64,000 nucleotides of DNA from Mactromeris polynyma (lineage: Eukaryota > Mollusca > Bivalvia > Venerida > Mactridae), in assembly GCA_032209605.1 (NCBI GenBank), contig JASFXZ010000026.1, positions 3,906,001-3,970,000 on the forward strand. The letters run 5' to 3'. Under the pieces are notes generated by a model, which worked only from the letters and a program-made list of their open reading frames with translations, had not been told where the DNA came from and made no database searches. Below, one piece after another: positions 48,483-58,795 of this stretch. How positions within the stretch are numbered: the first letter of the stretch is position 1; each line of letters starts with the position of its first letter. Position numbers and translations under genes: made by a program.

Positions 48483-49223
48483 GTCATAACTTTGGTTGTC
48501 ATTCAGAATAGCGGAGTCTCCATTATGAAAACAAGGTTCCAGGAGTCTTACTGTACTTGACATTTATTTTATTTCAAGTAAGAGTTATCTAACCTGCTCA
48601 AGATGTAGGGCAAGTTCACAGTAAGGCAGTCCCTTCGACAACAGGGGACATAAAAAATAATGAAGAAATCAATCAACGGTTTGTATATAATCTATCAAAA
48701 ATGTGAAATAAAACCGATAGATGATGAAGCGTTAAGAGAATAGATCAGTCATGGATGCCAGTTGGTGGTTTATAATAGTTAAGATGGTAATAAGTAAGAA
48801 AAAATCATATCTTTTCACTTCTACGGACAATAGAAGCAACAAATCATATCTGGTCACTTCTACAGACCATGGTCCTTTATGGACCAAACAAACATTGTAT
48901 ACATAATCACTTCTTTTCATTAGACTTCACAATGAAAAGTACATAAAATGTCTATTTTTTAACAAATCATTCATGTGTAATAAGTCACTTTTTGTTATTT
49001 AATGTTCAAATATAAATCAGTCATTTTGGACATTTGCACCAACTTTGAAGTCTTTTGATGAGATTCATTCCATACCTGAAATATAACAAATATGTTATTA
49101 AAACTTGGTGATCATTTTTATCAAAATAAGTCTACTTTCTTGTGTCAAAAGTTAATACAGGTATATTGAAAATATCATCAAATAACATAAACAACCAAAC
49201 ACATCTTGTCAAGATAATAAATA
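48483..49223. other. No feature recognised
   Basis: Non-coding. ATCATATCTKKTCACTTCTAC is duplicated near 48805 and 48845. Confidence 0.35.
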
Positions 49224-49397
49224 CAGTCAGACCTCGTTTATTTGTCAACCTTCTGTCCAAATACTAAGTATAATTTGAAATAAATATCAGGTCCCGATGT
49301 ATTGTCTTATGTATGTAAAATTGAAATGGACTATTTGAAACCATGGATTATTACAAAATTTCGAACCTGATGAATTCGAGTGAACGAGGTCTGACTG
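49224..49397. mobile_element. 174-bp TA-flanked MITE, pogo type
   Basis: Starts CAGTCAGACCTCGTTTATTT and ends GAACGAGGTCTGACTG, flanked by TA (49222-49223 and 49398-49399). The first 15 bases of the inverted ends are perfect (CAGTCAGACCTCGTT). Non-coding. CAG...CTG ends and TA duplication are typical of pogo-like IS630/Tc1/mariner elements. Confidence 0.85.
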
Positions 49398-49574
49398 TAA
49401 ATTACTATAGCCAAGTACCATGAGAATAACAGGATGAGCCAAGTCATTGAAGATACCTAGGCATGAAAGGACAAAATGTTTTATTGAAACACAAGAGACA
49501 ACCTGGAACAATTATCATTCAAAACAAAATCCAACATTTTTCATCAAAACAACTATACATGTAGTTTGGTGATA

Positions 49575-50640
49575 ATGTTTAGCTACTTAAAGGTCTCACG
49601 GTCAGACTTGGCTTTTATGAATGTCCGAGACACCAGCTTTCAAATAAATTTGGGAAATTTATTTGTGAACCTGAAGAGGTTCAAACCCAGGACCCCTGCG
49701 ACAGACATGGATTTGATTACTTAATAATTGATTATTTAGTCAATTTTGGATAATCAATTAATAATCAATTATTTGACTAATAACAAGTAATCGATTAAAT
49801 TAATAATCATAAATCATAACAAGTAATCGATTAAATTAATAATCATAAATCTAAAGTAATCATGATTAACGATTACTTTTGAAGAAACACAAGATAAAAC
49901 ACTTGTTTCACAACATATTTGTACATTTATTAACCTATTTCAGTTTTAAATGAACTATATATTTAACTGAAGTCACTTATCATAAAGCATGGGCACAATT
50001 TGAGCTAAACTATTAAGGGCAATTATTACTTTCAATACTATGAAGTATAACAGTGCTTACTTTATTTGCGTACAATTACTTGTCAGTTTATCCCCTTATT
50101 AACTGATTATCTACATGTATAAACCAGATTACAATGTTCTGTGCCCTCAGGCTAAGTCTGACTGCTCTGTACATGAAATTGGATAAATAAGTGATAATTG
50201 CTAATTTTTTAATCTCTTATTCAATGATTGCAATAAAAATAATTTGTTGCATTTTTCCCATTTAATTACTTTCATAAATTTTCTGACGCTCTTGTCCATA
50301 AAAAACATAAAGTAATCATGTGTCAATCGTAAAATAATCATGATTACAGCCATTTTTTCTCCGATAATCGATTAAATTATTAATCATTAATCCTAAAAAT
50401 GCTTGATTAACGATTAATGATGATTAATGGAAAATATTAATAGATTAATAATCGATTAAATTACTTTAATCGATTAATCCATGTCTGCCCTGCGATGTCA
50501 GTGCCTATAACTGAAAAAACTGCGACCATACCTACTGCACCACCAAAGAAACCTCAAAAAAGTTTGTTCAAATGACACTAATATGGTTGTCGTTACTTCA
50601 GTACACGGGATATAGGGAGTTTGAAAAGTCTTTTGATAAT
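49575..50640. repeat. Older dispersed repeat split by the hAT-like MITE
   Basis: Sequence left of the MITE (GAGGTTCAAACCCAGGACC) and right of it (GATGTCAGTGCCTATAACTG) becomes continuous if the MITE and one 8-bp duplicate are removed. Part of it recurs at 50645-50700 (GCTACTTAAA...ACTTGGCTTTTATG). Identity unknown; AGGTTCAAACCC may be a SINE B box. Confidence 0.5.
49702..50487. mobile_element. 786-bp non-autonomous hAT-like element with 8-bp TSD
   Basis: Starts CAGACATGGATT and ends AATCCATGTCTG, perfect 12-bp inverted termini. Flanked by an identical 8-bp direct repeat CCCTGCGA (49694-49701 and 50488-50495). An 8-bp duplication with CA...TG ends is the hAT signature. The subterminal regions are dense in AATCGATTAAT-type repeats. 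There is no transposase reading frame. Confidence 0.88.
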
Positions 50641-50699
50641 TTTCAGCTACTTAAATGTATCACAGGCAGACACAGTACTTGGCTTTTATGCATGCCCGG

Positions 50700-51820
50700 T
50701 TAACCACTCAAATGTCCAGTTATCGATTTGTTAATTTATTAACCGGTTAATTGAAATATATTATGAGTATAAATAACTGACATAAATCTTACATACTATG
50801 TAATATTTCAGTAACCAGTTAGCGAAAAAATCCATTATTCCCATTTACTACATGTATTTACTTTTTTAAAGAAAATCGTTCAACATCAACCGACCCAGTT
50901 TTTTAAATATTTGACTGTAATCTCCTTGGTAAAGAATTTATGAATTTATGTGTTAAATTTCTCTATTACTTTTTCCTATTATGACTATAATAAACTTATA
51001 TCTGTATTTTAAGTTTTCGCTTTAATTTTAATATGAATTTGCAATCCATCGATAACCATGGCCAGAGAATATAAACTTGAGATCAGTTGCCATACTCAAA
51101 GCTACTTTTCAGTCAGAACTTATTTCACCAAATAGATATTTTTTAAATGTTTTATTAATTCTTAAGGTTCATTAATAATTATGTTATGTAGCAAATACTG
51201 CATGATTAATTCTAAAATAACAGAATTAATCTAAGAAAACACAAAACAAGATTTGAGATCAATCACAAATTTATAACCTCAGACAAAGATGTTCGTTGGA
51301 AATGACAGTTAGATGTCACAAAAATGGTTACTCCTGGCCATTATTTTATGAAAAAACTTAAGTATGAAGCCAGTAATTGTCTTAAATATATTTATCAATT
51401 GTTTCAGCATATGTAATCAAAAGATTCGGAAAGTTTTGGTTTCCACGAGAGAAAAGTTAGGTATTTGTTCTGTAAATATGAAACAATTACCAGTATCTAT
51501 AGACAAGCGAGCTACAGAGAAACAGATACTTGGGTAATAATTAAAACAGGAGAAATATTGTCAAATTGTGCTTTTTTATTAAATTTAAAATATTAAAACA
51601 AAGGTTTTAAGAAACTATCATTTGATAGCCAATTGAATAATGTAGAGCTTTTTCTTGGTTAAGTAAAAATTTAAGTATTTTTGTGATATCAGAGCCTAAT
51701 GTTAAATCATTCAAGTTTGAAATATCAGGAAATTTAATTATTTATTAATAATTTTAACCAGTACGAACCGTTAATTATATCAAAATGTCATGATTTTATA
51801 TTTTTGTTACAATACGCAAT
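50700..51820. other. No feature recognised
   Basis: AT-rich non-coding sequence. Confidence 0.35.
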
Positions 51821-51822
51821 TA

Positions 51823-53100
51823 CAGTAGACATTGTATTAAGAGACCACCCAAGGGACGGCCAAAAAGTGGTCACTTAATAAAGTGGTCTCTTAATAGATA
51901 TCAACAAATTTAACGAAAGTTAAGTACAAATGAAAGTCGTACTGAACAATCAAAACGTATAAATACCATCCTCTTTCCATTCATATGTATCTATGGTGTT
52001 AAACAAAGCTCGTAAATTTAAACCACTATCAGCTCACTAGGCAATATAACACTGGACAAGTGCCTAATTCTTAAATTCCTTGAAGTTATCCAATATGACA
52101 AGGTTTGTGTACTTTGAATAGTGTAGTTGCCTCATGCTTAAAATTCAAGAATTTTCTTATCACCCTCGCGAAATTTTCTAACTAACGCAAAAGTAAAAGG
52201 CGAAACAAAGACAAACACATTTAGTCTATAAATAAAAAACTGTACTCATCACAGTAACACAATCTGCGCATGGTGTGACGTCATGAATTCAGTGACGAAG
52301 TTTTGACAGCTATTAACTGGCATAATTCTATAACTTTATTCCACGTGCGTCGTATTATAACAGGCTAATGTAATAAACGTTTTTTTCCATAAGGCAGTGA
52401 TTTTACCGGGTCTTTAAAATGGATTACATACTAATTAAAGTGAGTGTTTACACATTTGAACACAGAGTTAAATTATGCAATGTGTTTTTGTCTGACATTT
52501 TTATTCTCTCAGTGAGTATAAAGAAGTTTGTCGGCACGACGATCTTTCAAGTAAAGATAAAAGCGGGCGAGACGGCACACAAATTGCATCTCGCATATTT
52601 CTTCTCGGGATATCGTAATGTAAAACTCGGTGACATCAAGCAACGTAAGTCGCTTAGCAACGACGTTACATGAACTTGGTTCTTATAGAAATTATGAGCG
52701 TTTATGCTGTGTAATCCATTTACATTTGAGACTCGCGCTCAAACGGACATATATATGCAACGATTTTTACATGACGTTTTATAACTGTGTCGCCGAGTAA
52801 TTACCTGGTCGCATTTATCACGCCTAATTGTTTATTCAATTGTTTAAAGGACAATGCGCGAATGCAGGTGTGAATAAGGTGTGAAATGCACAATGGGATT
52901 AAGTGCTTGTGGTCGTTTAATGGATTATTTAACTATCTTTTTTACCTGTCGGGACTGGTTTAATGCGGTCGCTAGTCGCTTTATAGAAAAGTCGTTTAAT
53001 AGATACAATTTATATAGTAAAAACCCTCGGGCGGGAATTTAAGTGGTCGTTTAATACAAAAGTCGCTTATTACAGGTGGTCACTCAAGCAATGTCTACTG
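51823..53100. mobile_element. 1278-bp TA-flanked element with GTGGTC subterminal repeats
   Basis: Left end CAGTAGACATTGTATTAAGA and right end GCAATGTCTACTG are inverted complements, flanked by TA (51821-51822, 53101-53102). Both subterminal regions carry repeated GTGGTC(AC/TC/GT)TTAATA blocks in inverted arrangement, as in other pogo/mariner-type MITEs here. The middle is more GC-rich and unlike the ends. No transposase recognised. Confidence 0.8.
52270..52644 (+). promoter_or_regulatory. Promoter/first-exon-like insert within the element
   Basis: A perfect CRE palindrome TGACGTCA (52277) and a CACGTG E box (about 52343) precede an ATG at 52419. The frame reads MDYILIKVSVYTFEHRVKLC and continues to GYRNVKLGDIKQ. 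It then meets a strong donor, CAAC|GTAAGT, at 52645, and would otherwise stop at 52673. This has the layout of a captured promoter plus first coding exon. No domain is recognised, and function is unproven. Confidence 0.35.
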
Positions 53101-53102
53101 TA

Positions 53103-53620
53103 ATTTTATTCAATCATTCAATTGTAACTCCACTGGACATAAGGTCAAACATGTATGTTGATATTTTTAATTGTTGAGAAATTATTCAAATTTGGAATCT
53201 AAATATATATTTTAAATATGAAATAAATGTATTAAACTTCAAAGCGTTTGTTCGTATTGTTATATTTTCCTATTCAACATATGCAATAACTTTGGTTTTC
53301 AAGAACATGTATACTGAACGCCAAAGCTTTTGTAAATAAGTTTGGTAGTTCAAAATATTTTAATGATGCTTAATTTAATTACAATTCATTTTGGTAACTG
53401 ATTAAAAAAATCCAATGAATGAAGAGAAATGCATCTACAACAGAAAATTACTTTTTGATCTTCAATTTATTCCACTATAAACAGAAGATCAAATGTCAAT
53501 GTTATAATGTAAAGCGTTTATTTATTATAGTGTCACCCCTATTTGAAGGACCAGCCTAATCTGACTAATGAGCCACCTACTTTCTGAGCTCATTTACTTC
53601 CCAATTCCTATCCTTTTAAT
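53103..53620. other. No feature recognised
   Basis: AT-rich non-coding sequence. Confidence 0.35.
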
Positions 53621-53757
53621 GCCAGGCACAAGGCAGGTAGGCACACGGTAACCATTATTTAACTAGCTGGCGGCTCATCAACCAGCCATATTAGAATGGA
53701 CCCCTGCCGGTTTTGAACCTTCGACCTCCCAACCACTCGGCCAAGGTAGACGGTACG
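53621..53757 (-). mobile_element. tRNA-derived SINE
   Basis: Minus strand starts CTTGGCCGAGTGGTTGGGAG (A box, tRNA-Ser/Leu style) then GGTTCAAAACCGGCAGG (B box) and a short body. The anticodon region is missing, so it is not a tRNA gene. Confidence 0.65.
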
Positions 53758-54553
53758 ATGTTTATTGTTTGATGGTATTTTTTCATTCTGTTATTGCAAC
53801 AGAAGTATTGCAAACTTTTCACGTTCAGTATACTATTCTTTCATTTATTAATTCACTTCGTAAAGTATACTGATAAGTATTAATGATTCAAAAGAGATGG
53901 TTTACTCTACATTTCATATGGCATTTGCTTATTATTAGGTATATTTCTACTGCCCATGAGTATCTTTATTCTGACACCATCATAAAGTTAATTTTACATA
54001 CTGTGATATCATTATAAAGCAGCATTATGTATTGTATGTAATTAATGTACTTAATGTAATTAACATGACTACTGTCAGGAATTTGGCAAGGAATGATTAT
54101 ATTCTTGTTGATGAATATTTTTTCATTTTGCTGAATCTGACAAAAATTGCAATAACCTGGCCATTTCATTTCCAACTTGTAAAAAGTGTTGTTTTTTATA
54201 ACAAATTATTAAAACTGTAGTTGACCTGTTTTCTCTGAAGCAATGTCTAATGTTGGAAAATGTTTTTGAATAATCTTGAAATGAAAACAAGTTGTCTCCC
54301 TTTAATCAATTATTTGACATTTTGTTCAATATTTTATATTACCTTACTCAGTAAATCAACATGGAAGCGACGTCACAATCAAATACACATGACATCACAA
54401 TCAAATACACATGGCTTCGTGTTACACTACATGGATCACTATTGTCTTTTGATCCTGAAAAAGAAATAATTGTGTGTCAACTAAATTAAAAGCCGAGTGA
54501 AACTTTACTGAGCCACTTCATACTTTGTATGTAACATATAAAACTGTTTTATT
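53758..54553. other. No gene recognised
   Basis: Short open frames at 53966-54469 lack domains. CATGACATCACAATCAAATA is repeated with variation near 54360-54410. Confidence 0.3.
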
Positions 54554-54661
54554 GGGGTGTCACGATATGTCGGAAGCATACCATGATATATTACAATACT
54601 GTAGCAATGTATTGCGATATGTATCACAATATATTGCTTCATGAACCTAAGCTATGACTGT
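54554..54661. mobile_element. Possible hAT-like subterminal repeat
   Basis: GGGGTGTCACGATATG followed by repeated GCGATATGTATCACAATATA palindromic blocks. It resembles termini of some hAT-type elements, but only one end is recognisable. Confidence 0.3.
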
Positions 54662-54827
54662 CAGGCGCGTAGCTGCCTATACGTGAGTACGCGGCTGAAT
54701 CCACATGATTCTGACAAAAAGTGCCCAGAATGCACCATTGTTTTCAAAATTGTCCGGGGGCATGCCCCCTTAACCCCCCCAAGCACAATTATGAATCCAC
54801 ATGAATAGAGGGCTAGCTACGCCCCTG
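54662..54827. mobile_element. 166-bp MITE with 5-bp direct flanks
   Basis: Left end CAGGCGCGTAGCTGCC, right end GGCTAGCTACGCCCCTG (inverted, mismatched at one or two positions), flanked by ACTGT on both sides (54657-54661 and 54828-54832). Internally TGAATCCACATGA occurs twice as a direct repeat. The superfamily is not certain; hAT-type with a short duplication is possible. Confidence 0.6.
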
Positions 54828-54832
54828 ACTGT

Positions 54833-55806
54833 AGATTTTTTTCTTACTTTAACAATTTTATTCAACTCTTCAAATGTGTTGCAAAAAAAAATGTTTTTAG
54901 CCAGTAGTTGAACAACTGGTAATGTTCATTTGAAATCATGGTACAATACAGTTTGGCTGCTTATTGCAATACAATCTATACTGATATACCAGTATATCAT
55001 GACTTCCCAATGCAGTGTCTTGTGGTCAAAACATATGAAGCTTAAAGAGAATTCAACAAAACCAGGCCAACATCCTTTAGAGACCAGTCGATCTTTTGTC
55101 TCCAGTGACCAGAAGCTGGCCCTGCACTTATATACAAGTACTGGTAGTTTGTTTTCAGTTTTATCTCATCATTTTCAAACTCGAGACATAATGTTCCTCT
55201 CTTTCAAAATTGATAACAGCATTTTTAATCCAGTCATACATGGAAAATGGACATTCCATTTCTAAAGTTCCTGTTTTCCCATTTTCCAAACTTTTCCATC
55301 TGTCCAAGTTGCTCCCCGAAATGGAAAAAGGGGATTAACTACTAGGTCACAGACATGAACACGGTTCCCACTTTGTTTCTGGTACATGTTAGGTATACCT
55401 TTTTAGAGTTTTCGCCATACATATGAGGTGGCAGCAGAGGTGAAGTTTTTTGGAGTCACTACACTTGAAACAAACTTAGCTGTGATAGCTGCCTTTGTCA
55501 GCATTAATCACCCAAAGCAAGAGGTTGTTAGCCTTCCAGATCTCTCTGTTTGGACCATAATGCTGGTTTCATATTTCAAGATCACTGTTTAGAGGAAATT
55601 CAAATCACCATGGCTTAGGCTTGCATGCGGTTCTTGAATTGCTTCAATTATTGGCACCTGTAATAAAAACATGTATTTTCTAGAGTTATGTTAATCAGGG
55701 TTCAGCAATTTGACAAAATAAATATTTGTATATTTACAGGTACAACAGGTGCTTCTCATATTGCAAATGGGCCACACCTCTGTAGAGACTTGTAGGCATT
55801 GACTAA
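54833..55806. other. No gene recognised
   Basis: The 111-codon + frame at 54930-55265 has no recognisable domain or splice context. Confidence 0.3.
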
Positions 55807-56097
55807 GAAAGCTGGTGGTGACATTTCAGCTACAAGAATTTGCAAATTCAACTTCATGAATTCATGATTTCAACTTCATAAATTCACAATTTGAACTTCA
55901 CAACTTGTATTTCAAGAATTCACAATTGCAACTTCACAAATTCACAATTTCATCTTTATTAAGGTGAAATTGTGAATCTGCGAAGTTGAAATCATGAATT
56001 CATAAACTTGAAATTGTGAATTCATAACGTTGAAATCGTGATTTCATGAAGTTGAATTCACCGATTTCTTAAAGCTAAATGTCACCACCAGACTTTC
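55807..56097. mobile_element. 291-bp fold-back MITE
   Basis: Ends GAAAGCTGGTGGTGACATTT and AAATGTCACCACCAGACTTTC are inverted complements with one inserted base. Each half is filled with 20-22-bp repeats of AACTTCATGAATTCATGATT type in opposite orientation, so almost the whole element can fold into one long hairpin. Confidence 0.8.
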
Positions 56098-56340
56098 GTA
56101 ATTGACCCTAATTCGCATGTGCACTGTAGCCATGCCCACCTTAGCAACAGGTGCTTGTTGTGACTAATATGCTAGACAAGCACTTTTCAAAATGGTGACC
56201 GACAATTATAAACGTAGTGTAAGGTTGGAGTGTCTTCCAAGCGATTTTCAGGGAATTGTGATCAACTTTGGACTCTGAATTGTACACCTGTCTGGTTTCC
56301 TGATAAGAAAGTGATACTCAAAACCGTTGTAATTTAGTAT

Positions 56341-56591
56341 GAGGACATGATTTCTGATAAAGAGATTTATTCCACCCTTGCACCAGGATCTTCTCAGATG
56401 AGTGCAGCAGACAAAAGACTCGCTAAGAAAATTGCTACACATCGAGTTCATGTTGCAAAAGCTATTTCTAGGAATAAAATGTTTAAAATAATATACAATA
56501 GACTTAAATTAAATTTATTAAGTTTTTTTAACCAGATCTGGTTTGTTGCTGCTTTTTGACTGGTGTCACGCCCTTTTCAATACAAGACTGA
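56341..56591 (+). pseudogene. PIF/Harbinger-type transposase C-terminal remnant
   Basis: Reads EDMISDKEIYSTLAP, then QMSAADKRLAKKIATHRVHV and AKAISRNKMFKIIYN. This matches the DDE_Tnp_4 C-terminal pattern (acidic residue, then K-I-A...R-x-H-V-x-x-x-I-x-R-x-K-x-F-x-I). It continues FFNQIWFVAAF and, after a one-base shift near 56553, as CCFLTGVTPFSIQD and a stop. The catalytic His/Asp-rich upstream blocks are not readable. Domain recognition is by eye. Confidence 0.6.
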
Positions 56592-58221
56592 GAACTGAGT
56601 ATAACAACATTAGATTTAGAAACAATGAAATTGTGATATATACTTACATGATAAGCTGAGGTGGATTACTGAGGACCCTGATCAGTTTGCACCATGTGAT
56701 CAGTATTGTGAGCCAGATAAGATAGTGGAGACAGCTACTCTGTGCTTGTAATGCTCAATGTCTTCTATTGAAGTTTGATAGCTCTGCAAATATTTGAAAA
56801 AAGTACTAATTTAAGAGAAAAAAGGAAATTGATTTCATTGTTTATGTGAATATTGATTATTTTAAATTACCATATTTCATATACATGTGTTTTCTGCCTG
56901 ATAAGCATAATGTAAAAACTAAATCAATGCTATAAATGTCCAAAAAAAAAATCTGAGTAAATAAAGACGTGATACAACAATTTTTATTGTATTATTTATT
57001 ATTAATTGTATTATTTATTATTAATAAGTAAAACATGACAAAAAATGGTCTAATTAGTGCATTTCAGTCAAATTTCAGGAAAACTTGTGATGTTGATTTA
57101 CAGATTGTATCATCAAAATTGCTCAAAGTTTACATTCGATGTTGAATATTTTTTATAAAAAAAACAGGAATAATAAATGTTATATGGCAAAATGCACTTG
57201 GACTATTTCAGCACTCAATATTTGACCAATATTTTATTCTTTTGTTGAATGTGAAAAAACGTCCAAGTGACAAAATTGTTTTAAAAGATGCAGAATCTTG
57301 ATAAGCTTGCACAATTACTTAGTTCCTTCTTTATTATAAGTGATTTAAGATTGTAGTAAGTATGGATGGTAGACCTATGACATGTAGATTCTACCCAAGT
57401 ATATTCTGTAGTATTAAATAACTATTAAAGCATAGTACAAAACTTTTGTCTCATGTAAGGCAAGCTTAAATGAAGGGGCATGTAATGGGCTACATATTTG
57501 AACAAGTTAAACACTGGCAATGGTTGTAATACCTACAATGTATCCAATTCATGAACTGATAAATTTGATATACAGCCAAACCTGTTTGTAAGACCCACTT
57601 TGGTTATAATTAATTAGGCACTGAAATAGTATACAAACAGTTGTTGGTCAAGTAGAAATACAAAAATACTATTTATAACTAAACCATTGTTTTTCCACAT
57701 CTTTTGTTCCGATTGTATCTTTGTGAGAGGAAATATTTACCATTACACCAGTTCATGATTGTATAGAAATAATTATGAAGTAAAATAAATTAACAAGAGA
57801 TTCGACAAGGACGTTCTTTTACTGGCCATTTATGAGACAACTTACTTCAGGAATGTGCAAATTTCCATTAAAAGGGAACACACTCATAATAAAAAATCAA
57901 CTTAAAAAACTTACTCTACTTTAAGTATATCTGGGGCCTAACTTTTGAAAAAGTTATTATTTAAGCTCAAAATCATAGCTAAAATTATTGACTTAATCAA
58001 CCCGAGTATTGTATTATGATGTAATTTTGGAAATTCTTTTATCCAGATATAGGATAATTTGTACATAGGAAACAACCTATGTGTGACTTTAATTTATTTC
58101 AAATTCCTAAAATATCTATATTATTGAGGCTTTACTGTAGCATCAGCAGAAAATTCAGTTACACAATCTACTTCATAATTCTCTTTTAGCTTATTTTTAC
58201 TATCACTTTCCCCTCACCACT
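56592..58221. other. No gene recognised; small repeats
   Basis: A 19-bp duplication of TTGTATTATTTATTATTAA at 56986-57024. CAGCCAAACCTGTTTGTAAG after TA at 57571 looks like a left end of the TA-flanked MITE group without a right end. Confidence 0.4.
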
Positions 58222-58375
58222 ACAGGTGCGAATCCAACATCGGATACAGAATTTGTAGGTAAGGAAGCCATTCCACAGGCTTACGAAAGTGTGATGTTTT
58301 ACCCAGATGTCCACCTGGTGCCTTCCTCCCCCTTAACTGCTGGAGTAGTCACAACATGACTCTGGCTGTTAATGT
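58222..58375 (+). mobile_element. SINE body, + orientation
   Basis: B-box-like GTGCGAATCCAAC, then GAATTTGTAGGTAAGGAAGC and CCCACAGGCTTACGAAAG-like and TACCCAGATGTCCACCTGG blocks. These resemble a SINE body I know to be widespread in bivalves (CAGGCTTACGAAAG...TACCCAGGTGCC). Confidence 0.65.
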
Positions 58376-58429
58376 GACTTTGATCCCATTTCAAAACCTC
58401 ATGTGAAAGCCAATGGATCAATAGATGTG

Positions 58430-58590
58430 ATAGTCAATACGCAGTCCCGGACATGATAGTCAACACATACCCCACCATGTGAAAGTCAACTGTAACAGGT
58501 AGTTAACATTTACTCAGCATGCGGTCGTCAACACTTGCTCACCCCGGCATCAACATTTACTCAGCACCTTATTGTCACCATTTACTATAC
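58430..58590. repeat. Degenerate minisatellite, about 23-bp unit
   Basis: GTCAACAYWTACTCAGCAY-type units recur six to seven times between the two inverted SINE copies. Confidence 0.55.
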
Positions 58591-58619
58591 ACATGAGGTT
58601 GTCTAACCAACCTTACAAA

Positions 58620-58795
58620 ATATTGTCATAAATTAGCAACCAGAGACATGCAGCAACTACTCCAACTGCTAGGACAGAGAAAGACACCAGACAGGCACCT
58701 GGGTAGAGCCCCAAACTTTCATAAGCCTGTGGGATGGCTTCCCCACTTACAAATTCTATATCCTGAGTGGAATCAAACCCCCAACAGTGAGATGC
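58620..58795 (-). mobile_element. SINE body, - orientation
   Basis: Minus strand reads GGTTTGATTCCACTCAGG (B box), GAATTTGTAAGTGGGGAAGC, CCCACAGGCTTATGAAAG and CTACCCAGGTGCC. Same family as 58222-58375 but opposite orientation, making an inverted pair with a 245-bp centre. Confidence 0.7.

Noticed and set aside
53690..53757. tRNA-Ser or tRNA-Leu gene
   Set aside because: The anticodon arm and variable arm are missing; only box A and box B remain.
54930..55265. 111-codon + strand gene
   Set aside because: No recognisable domain, AT-rich codons, no splice signals; lies among mobile-element debris.
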